A stretch of DNA of 64,000 nt from Endomychus coccineus (taxonomy: Eukaryota > Arthropoda > Insecta > Coleoptera > Endomychidae): contig OY294067.1 of NCBI GenBank assembly GCA_958510875.1, forward strand, positions 194,687,322 through 194,751,321, given 5' to 3'. The translations under genes were made by a program, and so were the position numbers. The notes beneath the pieces are model-generated. The model worked only from the letters and a program-made list of their open reading frames with translations, did not search any database and was not told the origin of the DNA. Below, piece after piece: positions 54,061 to 63,416 of the stretch (position 1 is the stretch's first letter; every line of letters begins with the position of its first letter).

Positions 54061-54365
54061 CCATAGAAAACGGTGATTATTTTGAACAATTCTTTTAACT
54101 TATCAGTGCAAATTGTGTGTTATTTCTATTGTTTAAGTTGTTTGTTTTTGTATTAAACTATTCTTATTCCAATTTTTTTACTGAGTTTGACTTTTAATTT
54201 CATAGCCAACTTGATTTTTCGATGATTACAATTGAACTCTTGGTGCACTCACAACGTGTACCGAATTTGGTTTTTCTAAGTTCAATTACCATACTTTTGG
54301 TTCCCTCCTACATGCCTCTGATCTATGTCGGGTTTTTATGCGGAACCTTCTATATATATTATGGT
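54061..54365. other. unassigned sequence between copia remnant and host exon
   Basis: No coding region was recognised. Confidence 0.35.
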
Positions 54366-54367
54366 AC

Positions 54368-54373
54368 TTTATT
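54368..54373 (-). terminator. polyadenylation signal AATAAA of the minus-strand host gene
   Basis: AATAAA on the minus strand lies 77 bp after the stop codon of the exon at 54450-54818, a normal distance for a short 3' untranslated region. Confidence 0.5.
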
Positions 54374-54449
54374 ATGACTGAAAATAAAATGAAACTTCTC
54401 TTGTTGACGTTTGTATGTATGTATTATATGTATATATTCATGTTTACAT

Positions 54450-54818
54450 TTATACATATCTGATATAGTCTCTTCTGTGGAATCCAAAACAATCTGTGAC
54501 AAATCTGTTTTTATAAGGGCGTAACCCATATCCATAGTACATTCTTCTAGGGTAGATCTGAAGTATTGATTGTGGAGGTTCTGCTATGATACGTGGCTGG
54601 ATTGTATAGCTAACAGGTTTGATGTGATCCATTTTTTTAACCCCTTCATTTTCTGTGTTGTCTTCTTCGAGAGATTCAATCTCAGGAGGTATTTCGCCCG
54701 TTAAACGTTCATAATGCTGTGCTAAATTGGTAAGGCCTCGTTCTTCAGAAGATTCTAGATGTGCTGGTATACAAGTCACAGAATTCAGGAGGAATATCGA
54801 CAGATATATCGATAGCAC
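54450..54818 (-). CDS. terminal exon of a small secreted host protein of unknown function
   Basis: The 122-codon frame begins with GTG directly after an AG that completes an in-frame TAG, so translation cannot start here. The AG (54820-54819) is better read as a splice acceptor, with the start Met in an upstream exon to the right. The residues (V)LSIYLSIFLLNSVTC form a hydrophobic signal-peptide core with a cleavage-like end before IPAHLE. The mature part is acidic in the middle (EIESLEEDNTENEGVKK) and ends with a Tyr/Arg/Gly-rich tail, RRMYYGYGLRPYKNRF and FHRRDYIRYV, with one cysteine. Codon use is less AT-biased than nearby frames. No domain is recognised; a secreted cuticle, salivary or peptide-precursor role is only a guess. 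This is the best host gene candidate in the window. Confidence 0.6.
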   Translation of the reverse strand: MLSIYLSIFLLNSVTCIPAHLESSEERGLTNLAQHYERLTGEIPPEIESLEEDNTENEGVKKMDHIKPVSYTIQPRIIAEPPQSILQIYPRRMYYGYGLRPYKNRFVTDCFGFHRRDYIRYV

Positions 54819-54835
54819 CTACGAACATAAGAGTT

Positions 54836-55490
54836 AATGAATATAGACGATTGTCATTTTAAAATTGTTCAAGTGACGTTTCAAATTTGAATAAATGGGG
54901 TAGTTAAATTATCAATTGAAAATTAGTATTTTACTGTGACCATTAATTCATTCTGAAATATGATAGAGTGAAATTGAAATTATTGGAAAGTAAATTCGAA
55001 GACAAAAATGTGCAAAAGTAGATAAAATATGAGAATTCAAAATAAACAGGAAACCTTCCCATAGTGATATTATTATAAATAATGATTCTTTACACCTGAT
55101 ATCTCATAAAATAACTGTTACATAATTTGTTAAAATTCTGATATCCGGTATTAACGGTATTAATTTAATTTGTAGGTAAATGATTAATATATAATTTCAA
55201 TATAACACAATAAACTATAATAATATTATGTTAATAGATCATGAGACAATCACGAATTTCAAATCAGTTGTATCTCATGTTTTAGATATTCTTTAAAAAA
55301 AGTTATGTAAAAAACTGTAAGTATAGATGTTTATCCATTTTAGAACCCTAAAAGCATAATAGATGTAGCTATATATGCAATAGATAGAAGATCATTACGT
55401 AATCGCTAAAACCTTTTGGCCATTTTGTAATAGTTATGTACTTTATGAAATTTTGAATTCTGTAAATGTCAATTCTGGAAATTTTTAGTA
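54836..55490. other. AT-rich sequence, possible intron of the minus-strand gene
   Basis: No further exon with a start codon and donor was identified on the minus strand. The first exon may be tiny or lie further right, beyond the transposons. Confidence 0.3.
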
Positions 55491-55689
55491 TGTAATGTAT
55501 TACCACATGTTGCGCGTCGTTTACTTGATGCAAGAATAAGTACTGCGCCGGTCAAAACAGGGGCTCGAGGCAGGTGTTTTCAGCATGTGTTCGAGGTAAC
55601 ACTTATGTATAATTGAAACTAAATAGAAGTTAATTTAGTACAACATAAACGGTGTAGTTATTGTGTTTTCAACCCAGTTATCAATTTCT
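55491..55689 (+). repeat. repeat A, copy 1
   Basis: The repeat is about 199 bp, from TGTAATGTATTACCACATG through GCGCCGGTCAA and CAGGTGTTTTCAGCAT to CCCAGTTATCAATTTCT. It is the same as copies 2 and 3 with a few changes. Confidence 0.9.
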
Positions 55690-55758
55690 CATTGCGAACA
55701 TTACATATTTGAATGTATTTTGATTTAGAATAAATGTTTAATTTTGTTTGTTGGGTGA

Positions 55759-55933
55759 TGTAATGTATTACCACATGTTGCGCGCCATTTACTTGATGCA
55801 AGAATAACGTACTGCGCCGGTCAAGACAAGGGCTCGCGGCAGGTGTTTTCAGCATATGTTCGAGGTAACACTTATGTACAATTGAAACGAAATAAAAGTT
55901 AATTTAGTACAACATAAACGGTGTAGTTATTGT
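55759..55933 (+). repeat. repeat A, copy 2
   Basis: A direct copy about 70 bp after copy 1. It lacks the last 24 bp (GTTTTCAACCCAG and on) and passes into the gypsy fragment instead. Confidence 0.9.
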
Positions 55934-57174
55934 CAATCTTTCCTTCATTTAGAATTTTATGTAACAACAAACACCGGTCCTGCACTGTTAGGCCGCAATT
56001 TTATGAGAAATTTCAACATAGAATTCAAGGAAGTCAATTACGTCAGTGAAAAATTCGCAACTTCTTTGCACAAAGAATACCCAACTGTATTTTCTACCGC
56101 TCTCGGTACATTCAACAAATTTAAATTAAAAATGGACATGAAACCAAAGGCGGTACCAACCTTTCATAAATCACATCCTTTACCATTCGCCATAAAAGAT
56201 AAAGTAGAAGCACAATTAGAAAAGTTAGTTTCGGAAAATATTTCTCCTGTTGATTATTCAGAGTTGTGAACACCAATCGTGCCGATTTTAAAGGAAGATG
56301 GCGGCGTATTTGTTGTGATTACAAAGTAACTATAAACCCTTACATACTTTTAGACAAATTTCCTTTGCCAAGGATAGATGATATTTTTGCAAAATTGAGC
56401 GGAGGCCAGCAATTTTCTAAAATTGACCTCTCTCAGGCTTATCAGCAAATTTTGCTTTATGAATCATCTAGAAAATACACTACTATTTCAACACACAAAG
56501 GGTTATTTGTGTATAATAGATTACCTTTCGGTGTTTCGTCCGGACCATCAAAATTTCAACGCATTATGGAACAAACGTTATCAATCATAGCGGGCGTATG
56601 TTGTTTCGTGGATGACATATTAATCACCGGTAAAAACAAGCTAGAACACATAGACAATTTACATAAAGTTTTTAAATGTTTAGCTGATTGTGGCCTCACT
56701 ATTAAAAGAGATAAGTGTGTGTTTTTCTCAGACTCTGTGTCGTACCTATGATATATCATAGATCGTGACGGACTCCACAAATGTCCAGAGAAAATCAGAG
56801 CAATCGAAAATATTGCTAAGCCTCAGAATGTGACTCAATTAAAATCATTCCTCGGTGCAATATATTATTACAACAGATTCATTCTAAATATGCCGAACAC
56901 TATAAGTCCTTTATATCAACTTAAAAAAAAAATTAAACATGGATTTTGGATGACCGTTGTCAAAAGGCTTTTCAACACATAAAAAATATGTTATCTTCCA
57001 ATGATCTATTGGTTCATTTCAATTCAAATTTAGATATAAATTTAACAGTAGACAGCTCAGATTACGGTATAGGAGCGGTCATCTCGCACGTTTTTGAGAA
57101 CAATGTGGAGAGGCCCATATGCTATGCTTCCAGAATCTTAAGTCTAGCTGAAATGGGATATTCATCTTTAGATA
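55934..57174 (+). pseudogene. Ty3/gypsy pol fragment: protease end, reverse transcriptase, RNase H start
   Basis: In order: ALLGRNFMRNFNIEF (end of protease); PTVFSTALGTFNKFKLKMDM and AVPTFHKSHPLPFAI; SEL*TPIVPILKEDGG with a stop at 56266-56268; DYKVTINPYILLDKFPLPRI; FSKIDLSQAYQQILL (RT motif A); LPFGVSSGPSKFQRIM; GVCCFVDDILITGKN (VDD catalytic site intact); IKRDKCVFFSDSVSYL; SFLGAIYYYNRFI; then RNase H DLNINLTVDSSDYGIGAV-like residues and RPICYASRILSLAEMGYSSLD. It is cut off at the inverted repeat copy. It resembles the K02A2.6-like gypsy group. A few stops and shifts are present. Confidence 0.88.
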
Positions 57175-57374
57175 AGAAATTGATAACTGGGTTGAAAACA
57201 CAATAACTACACCGTTTATGTTGTACTAAATTAACTTGTATTCTGTTTCAATTGTACATAAGTGTTACCTCGAACACATGCTGAAAACACCTGCCGCGAG
57301 CCCCTGTCTTGACCGGCGCAGTGCGTTATTCTTGCATCAAGTAAACGGCGCACAGCATGTGGTAATACATTACA
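57175..57374 (-). repeat. repeat A, copy 3 (inverted)
   Basis: A full-length inverted copy of repeat A, from AGAAATTGATAACTGGG to AATACATTACA. With copy 2 it forms inverted ends around the gypsy fragment. The first bases fuse in frame with RNase H, adding LITGLKTQ before the stop. Confidence 0.9.
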
Positions 57375-57620
57375 TAGTACTTATATGATTATTAATCATT
57401 TCTAATGTCTTTAACCGTAGTAATTACTAGAATAAAAGAGTGAAATGATTTCTCTCAAAAAACTCGAAAGGTAAACTATTCTTTTTATTATAAATAAAAG
57501 GAGTTATATTCTCCTATATAGTTCATTCATCAATTACCTATCATAAATTATCTCATAATTACATAGTGTAGCTACGAAGATTAAATCCGAGATCCGTGAT
57601 GGTTCACATTTCAGACTCGT

Positions 57621-57750
57621 CAGCATTTAAAACATAAAAACTAATGTCTCATACATTTTGCAGGCAATCAGATAAAAATCTTCATACTCAATTATACTAA
57701 CTCATTGTACTATCAAAAATTTAAAATAAATAAGTTTTTGAAAAGTTAAT
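57621..57750 (+). repeat. 5' LTR fragment of the second gypsy element
   Basis: CAGCATTTAAAACATAAAAA, then TTTTGCAGGCAATCAGATAA and TACTATCAAAAATTT recur at 60745-60870. It ends AAAAGTTAAT directly before the primer site. The LTR start is further left and not defined. Confidence 0.75.
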
Positions 57751-57768
57751 TGGCGCAGTCGGTAGGAT
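57751..57768 (+). promoter_or_regulatory. primer binding site, tRNA-Ser type
   Basis: TGGCGCAGTCGGTAGGAT follows the LTR without a gap. The first 11 bases are complementary to the 3' end of insect tRNA-Ser (CGACTGCGCCA), the primer class of 17.6/297-like elements. Confidence 0.8.
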
Positions 57769-58239
57769 AGCCGGAATTATTTTGTATCGCACAAATAATA
57801 TTCGCATCGACGATTAATCGTCTATTGAACATGAGTGATCAGTTCCCAGGAAGTTAGAAACATAGCGATTCTTCAAACATCAAGAAATCCCAGTCTATCG
57901 CAGACCCGTGGAAAGTTCCCCAAATCACGAGGACCGGAACCACATTGTTCGTTTCTGCAAGGAAGGAGTTTTTGAAGGAGACATACATCGCGGACCCATC
58001 TACGATTCCTTATATAGGCTTAAAAAAGGATGAACAAAGTCACACTTTTGCTAGTGTGAGTACAATAAATGTTATTTCAACTTTAATCACTTCTTGATAA
58101 TTTAAATAATTTAACAATATCGTCTTTAACTGGCTCAGACATTGAAAATCCTTCTAATTATTATTCTACGAAAAATGACATTCAATTACGCTTAAAATAA
58201 ATATAACATAATACAGAACTAATTGATTCGGACAATACA

Positions 58240-59360
58240 GAAAATCTAATTCAGATAGCTCAATTTAAGCCTGGATATTTAAATTTTGTACCACAATTCG
58301 ATGGAAACCCCAACGAATTGAACACATTTATGACAGTTTGTGATGGTATTATGAGTGAATTTCATGATACTGCACATCCCACGAATTTTCAGAATACATA
58401 CTCATTAAACTCTCTTTTGAACAAATGGACAGGAAATGCAGAGCTAGTGACTAATATTTTAACATTTGGCTCGAACTTAATTACAAAGAAACTTTGCAGA
58501 TCGTAGAGATTAAGCTGGTTTGAACAGAGATCACCTAACCAGGAACCTCGAGCATTTTGCGACAGCTGTTTAAAAATTCAGAATCTGCTATGTTCATATA
58601 TAAATATTCAAAGAATTACAAACGAGGAAAAGGTATTAAAATGAAGCCTTCATGACAAATTGACTTTAAAAACGTTTCTGTCTGACATAAGAGCACAAGT
58701 ATTTTCAACGAGACCCTACAATTCATTATACAAGAGGAAATTATTCATTATTTTCAAGGAGTAATAGATAAATCTTACGTTAATCAAACTCCTAATCAAA
58801 TGAGAAATAGCAATAGAAATTATTGACCAATACACACTTTTTCTAAAACACTATTTAATCATCAAATGGCTTATCAATCTCGTTAGCCAAATCAATTAGG
58901 TGCTAATCAACCTTCAACGCCTAATTTCAATCAAAGAAATAACTTCCTATCACAACCAATCCCATATCAACCAAGAACGAATAATCCACACCAGATATAT
59001 TTCACAAACTCACAAGTATTTGAACAAGGACTTCAAAGCCAAAACGTATTTAGACGGAACCAAAACAAACCCCTCAATAACCCAAGTCCGATAAGCGTAT
59101 CAACCAAACAAACAGGTATTCCTACCTAACAAACACCTTCAACGCAACCGCAATCCTTGCAAAGGAGTTTTATTTCGGAAGAACTATCTAATACCGATGT
59201 AACTGAAACGGAAGAAACAATCCCAGACAATAAGAACACTACTCAAAATTTTGTTGAACTTTACGATGATTATCAAATTGAAGAACACCCTATTTCAGAA
59301 AATTATTTCGATATAGGGAACGTAAACTTTCAAAAGGACTGGTTAATCCAGGATGAAACT
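58240..59360 (+). pseudogene. gypsy gag remnant
   Basis: FVPQFDGNPNELNTFMTVCDGIM matches the start of gag in 17.6-like elements (VP.F.G.P.EL..F...C). LLNKWTGNAELVTNI follows, then an Asn/Gln-rich region and a 68-residue acidic frame (59157-59363) with NTDVTETEETIPDNKN. Several stops interrupt it (58504-58506, 58643, 59095). Confidence 0.65.
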
Positions 59361-59735
59361 TAAATGTGCAAATAATATCATATAATGCCAGTAATTCTAC
59401 CGAACTACCATATGTTATATTATCAGAACAAAATCGTAAATTTTTAGGCTCTATAAAATCATTTATTGAACCAAATATCGCTTATAAATTGAATCATAAT
59501 ATTATCCGAGATGATCCATTTACAGTTTCCAGCGTTTTCCAGAAATCAGCGTATAAACACAGTATTTCAATAATTGCATCAAAACTGTTCAGACTACGAA
59601 AGGCAACGAAATTGAAATTCTACTTATTTAAATTCCACAACATATTCCACGGACTCATAGGATTAGATAACTTGATACTCTTACGAGCTAACTCAGACTT
59701 CAGCAAAATAATACTACTCAACCAATTATTTTAGA
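59361..59735 (+). pseudogene. gypsy aspartic protease remnant
   Basis: The 122-residue frame has LPYVILSEQNRKFLGSIKSF then IEPNIAYKLNHNII and HGLIGLDNLI, as in gypsy proteases (LIDTGS.KSFI...A, then .GLIG.D.L). The active-site DTG is replaced (FLGSIKSF), so the catalytic Asp is gone. Confidence 0.65.
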
Positions 59736-59839
59736 TTTTTCAGAATCGGTTACTGTTGAAAAATTTGATAGGAAAGAAATTTTGAACATTAATTTAAAAT
59801 ACTTCGATGAATCAACAAAGCATACCAAATTAGATTTAT

Positions 59840-60735
59840 TCAAAATTCACACCAACCACTTGAAAAAAAAATAAAGATTCTGAACCTATGTAAAGAATAT
59901 TCGGATATTTTCTATCAGGGACATATACTTTTAAGATTTACAAATAATATTAAAGCAACGGACAAAACACCAGTATACACAAAATCCTATAGATTTGCAT
60001 ACGTTCACAAACAAGAAATTGAGGGACAAATGAAAGAAATGTTAGACCAAAACATTATGAGACATAGTAATTCCCCTTGGTGCAGTCCAATTTGGGCTGT
60101 CTCAAAGAAATTGGACTCGTCCGGCAAACAAAAAGGCGTGTTGTTATTGACTATAGGAAACTAAACGAGAAAACTATAAGTGACAAATTCCCACTACCTA
60201 ATATTACTGACTTGTTAGACAAACTTGATAAATGCCAGTATTTTACGACCTTAGACCTTGCTAGTGGATTTCACCAAATCGAAATGGAGGAAGATATCGC
60301 TAACATTGCTTTTAACACAGAAAACGGACATTTCAAATACGTTCGAATGCCCTTCGGTCTTAAAAACGCACCAGCAACTTTCTAACGAATAATGAATTCT
60401 ACGCGGAATACAAAATGCGAAATACTTAGTGTATTTAGATGATATTATTATTTTTCGACCTCTCTTCAAGAATATGTTGAACGACTTAAAACTGTATTCC
60501 TGAGACTTCCCGATGCAAATTTCTAAATTCAATTAGACAAATCAGACTTTTTACCCAAGGAAGCAGCATACTTGGACCACGTAGTTACACCTGACAGAAT
60601 TAAACCAAACCCTGACATAATAAATGTCATGAAACACTTCCCACTACCAAATACAACTAAAAAGATCAAAGGTTTCCTTGAACTTTCAGGATATTATAGA
60701 CGTTTCATAAACAAATTTGCAAATGTGTCAAAGAA
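59840..60735 (+). pseudogene. gypsy reverse transcriptase
   Basis: Blocks: [75 protein letters not shown] (motif A, Asp present), [18 protein letters not shown], then a stop at 60383-60385. A degraded VYLDDI site follows (YLVYLDDIIIF read across a shift at about 60425-60455), then FLPKEAAYLDHVV and IKGFLELSGYYRRFINKFA. It is the most complete part of this element but has at least three breaks. Confidence 0.8.
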
Positions 60736-60744
60736 AACATGAAA

Positions 60745-60895
60745 CAGCATTTAAAACATAAAAACCAATGTCTTTTACTTTTTGCAGGCAGTCAGATAAG
60801 AATCTTCATACTTAATTATACTACCCCTTTGTACTGTCAAAAATTTGAAAAAAAAACAGTTTTTAAGAAGTGTCTTTGCGATTCTAAAAAGTTAA
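60745..60895 (+). repeat. 3' LTR fragment of the second gypsy element
   Basis: Matches 57621-57750 with scattered changes and an insertion of about 20 bp before the final AAAAAGTTAATT. Confidence 0.7.
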
Positions 60896-61338
60896 TTCAT
60901 GCAATGGAAGCTTTTCTGAAACTACTGGAGCAACTAGAACCGCACGAATTAAAACAAAGCAGGAGAGAAAATCCAGACTTCAGAATCCCCTCTCAGGTTG
61001 ATAATATGACAATGGAAAATTACGTTCAAATAGACTCATCTTGAGAATATAAAAAATTGGTAGCAAATGCATTCCTGAAGCTAGATACCTAGTCTATTGA
61101 AGGAAGATATTATGGGGCGGTTAAAAATTCATGATTCAATATCATGTTTCAAGGAACTAAAACTTCATTGTCTCCTGGTATAACATAAATAACACAATTG
61201 AATAACTTTATCAGTTATTATTTTTTATCATACTCCCCAAAATGCCTAAATTATTCTCTACTGTTGTCACCTACTTAAAATTGTTTTCAAAACATCTTCA
61301 TAAGTGTTGAAACTGATCTGAAACGTAATCGAACCATG
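60896..61338 (+). pseudogene. probable upstream part of the Penelope-like reverse transcriptase ORF
   Basis: The frame at 60739-61044 ends NPDFRIPSQVDNMTMENYVQ and is not assigned. From about 61045 the frames give EYKKLVANAFLKLDT and IEGRYYGAVK followed (shifted) by IHDS, similar to the R.YG..K.HK motif that opens the RT of Penelope-like elements, then LNNFISYYFLSYSPK. The assignment rests on this motif and on the clear Penelope RT beyond the fold-back insertion. Confidence 0.45.
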
Positions 61339-61347
61339 TGTTACATC
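61339..61347 (+). repeat. target-site duplication, left (TGTTACATC)
   Basis: Nine bases identical to 63408-63416, directly flanking the fold-back element. Confidence 0.85.
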
Positions 61348-61393
61348 AGGTCTATATAGTAGGCGCCCCCAGTTGCTGCAAATTGAAAAAAAA

Positions 61394-61879
61394 AATAATT
61401 GAATTTTTTGTACTTTTTATGTGCTAATTTGGTCCCAAACTTGAACATTTCGTGCTACAAAAATATATAAGAAAAAACAGGTTTGAAGAGTGGGGGCGCT
61501 AGGTAGACGCCTTTTTGGCGCCCCCTTAACTAAAAACATAAACTAAATTTGTTAAAATAATTGAATATTTTGTACTTTTTATGTGCTAATTTGGTCCCAA
61601 ACTTAAACATTTCGTGCTACAAAAATATATAAAAAAACACGGATTTGAAGAGTGGGGGCGCTAGGTAAACGCCTTTTTGGCGCCCCCTTAACTAAAAACA
61701 TAAACTAAATTTGTTAAAATAATTGAATATTTTGTACTTTTTATGTGCTAATTTGGTCCCAAACTTAAACATTTCGTGCTATAAAAATATATAGAAAAAA
61801 CACGGATTTGAAGAGTGAGGGGGCTAGGTAGACGCCTTTTTGGCGCCCCCTCAACTAAAAACATAAACTAAATAATTAA
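61394..61879 (+). repeat. three tandem 162-bp units in the left arm
   Basis: AATAATTGAATWTTTTGTAC starts units at 61394, 61556 and 61718. Each ends with GCCTTTTTGGCGCCCCC and ACTAAAAACATAAACTAAAT. The spacing is exactly 162 bp both times. Confidence 0.9.
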
Positions 61880-62082
61880 CAATATGCGTATAATTTTGTG
61901 CTATTTATGTGCTCTATGGAGAGCATAATCAAAAGTGTCCTGGACCATTTAGAAATAGATTTTCGCAGTGTTTAATTGCGTACGTACTTCTTTCAAACTT
62001 AATAAACGTATCTTTGGTTTTTTAAACAAAAAAAGAAACATGTTATCAAATGCTCATCAAAATTTACATGTTAATCATTTTT

Positions 62083-62880
62083 ACATGTTTAATATGTACT
62101 CAAAAAGTACCCCAGTTAAAATAGATATTGAAAATGTTAAATGCAAGTACAAAAATCTCCTTTTGCATATAAGTCGAGTACATAATTAGCACATAAATCT
62201 GGTGTTATGTAAAAGTACTTTTGATACATATCATGTAAAAAGTACATTGACTAGACGTCTTACCACAGCGCCCCCAGTAAAAATGAATTTCGAAAATGTT
62301 AATTGCAAGTACGAAATTTTCCTTATGCATATAAGTCGAGTACATAATTAGCACATAAATCTAATGCTATGTAAAAGTACTTTTTGATACATCTCGAGGG
62401 AAAAGTACATTGACTAGACGTCTTATAAGCGCCCCCCCCTCCAGTTACAATGAATTCCGAAAATGTTTATTGCAAGTATACAATTATCCTTATGCATGTA
62501 AGTCAAGTACATAATTAGCACATAAATCTGGTGTTGTGTAAAAGTACTTTTGATACATAATAAGTAAAAAGTACATTGACTAGACGTCTTACCAACGCGC
62601 CCCCAGTAAAAATTAATGTCGAAAATGTTAATTGCAAGTTCGGAATTCTGCTTATGCATATAAGTCGAGTACATAATTAGCACATAAATCTGGTGTTATT
62701 CAAAAGTACTTTTAATACATATCGACTGAAAAGTACATTGACTAGACGTCTTACCAGCGCGCCCCCCAGTTAAAACGCATTTCGAAAATATTAATTGCAA
62801 GTATATAATTATCCTTATGCATATAAGTCGAGTACATAATTAGCACATAAATTTGATGTTGTTCAAAGTTACTTTTTGAA
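62083..62880 (+). repeat. central tandem array of about 163-bp units
   Basis: ATTGACTAGACGTCTTA occurs at 62246, 62409, 62575 and 62737 (steps 163, 166, 162). Each is followed by a GCGCCCCC-AGTAAAA segment, CGAAAATGTTAATTGCAAGT, ATATAAGTCGAGTACATAAT and AGCACATAAATCTGG. The outer parts of the array blend into the arms. Confidence 0.9.
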
Positions 62881-63407
62881 TAACATCATATTTATGTGCT
62901 TATTATGTACTCGACTTATATGCAAAAGGAGATTTTTGTACTTGCATTTAACATTTTCAATATCTATTTTAACTGGGGTACTTTTTGAGTACATATTAAA
63001 CATGTAAAAATGATTAACATGTAAATTTTGATGAGCATTCAATGACATGTTCCTTTTTTTGTTTAAAAAACCAAAGATATATTTATTAAGTTTAAAAGAA
63101 GTGCGTCCGCAATTGAACACTGCGAAAATCAATTTCTAAATGGTCCAGGACACTTTTGATTATGCTCTCCATAGAGCACATAAATAGCACAAAATTATAC
63201 ATATATTGTTAATTATTTTGTTCATGTTTTTAGTTAAGGGGGCGCCAAAAAGGCATCTACCAAGCGCCCCCACTCTTCAAACCCGTGTTTTTTTTATATA
63301 TTTTTATAGCAAGAAATGTTTAAGTTTGGGGCCAAATTAGCACATACAAAATATTCAATTATTTTTTTTTTATTTGGAGCAAGTGGGGGCGCCTACTATA
63401 TAGACCT

Positions 63408-63416
63408 TGTTACATC
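63408..63416 (+). repeat. target-site duplication, right (TGTTACATC)
   Basis: Identical to 61339-61347. Confidence 0.85.

Larger units (their letters stand above)
57375..60895 (+). mobile_element. second Ty3/gypsy element (297/17.6-like), decayed
   Basis: A 5' LTR end (visible homology 57621-57750), a tRNA-Ser primer site, gag, protease and RT follow on the plus strand. A 3' LTR fragment (60745-60895) then starts right after the connection region, so RNase H and integrase are deleted. There are many stops in all parts. The group is inferred from the primer site and gag form. Confidence 0.8.
61348..63407. mobile_element. fold-back transposon with 9-bp target duplication (Foldback/Mutator-like, non-autonomous)
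   Basis: The terminal sequences AGGTCTATATAGTAGGCGCC and GGCGCCTACTATATAGACCT are exact inverted repeats. The arms continue inwards, with CGCCTTTTTGGCGCCCCC, GAGCATAATCAAAAGTGTCC and TGCAAGTACAAAAATCTCCT mirrored at 63245-62935. The left arm has three tandem 162-bp units (61394-61879) where the right arm has one. The centre (about 62083-62880) consists of four or five 163-bp units. There is no transposase. The 9-bp duplication is typical of Mutator-like elements and of Drosophila Foldback. Small frames in the arms (for example 61968-62189) are mirrored by 62869-63132 and are not taken as genes. Confidence 0.9.

Noticed and set aside
61968..62189. 73-residue frame in the fold-back element, with a mirrored frame at 62869-63132
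   Set aside because: Both are arms of the same inverted repeat. The similarity follows from the palindrome, and no start or domain supports a gene.
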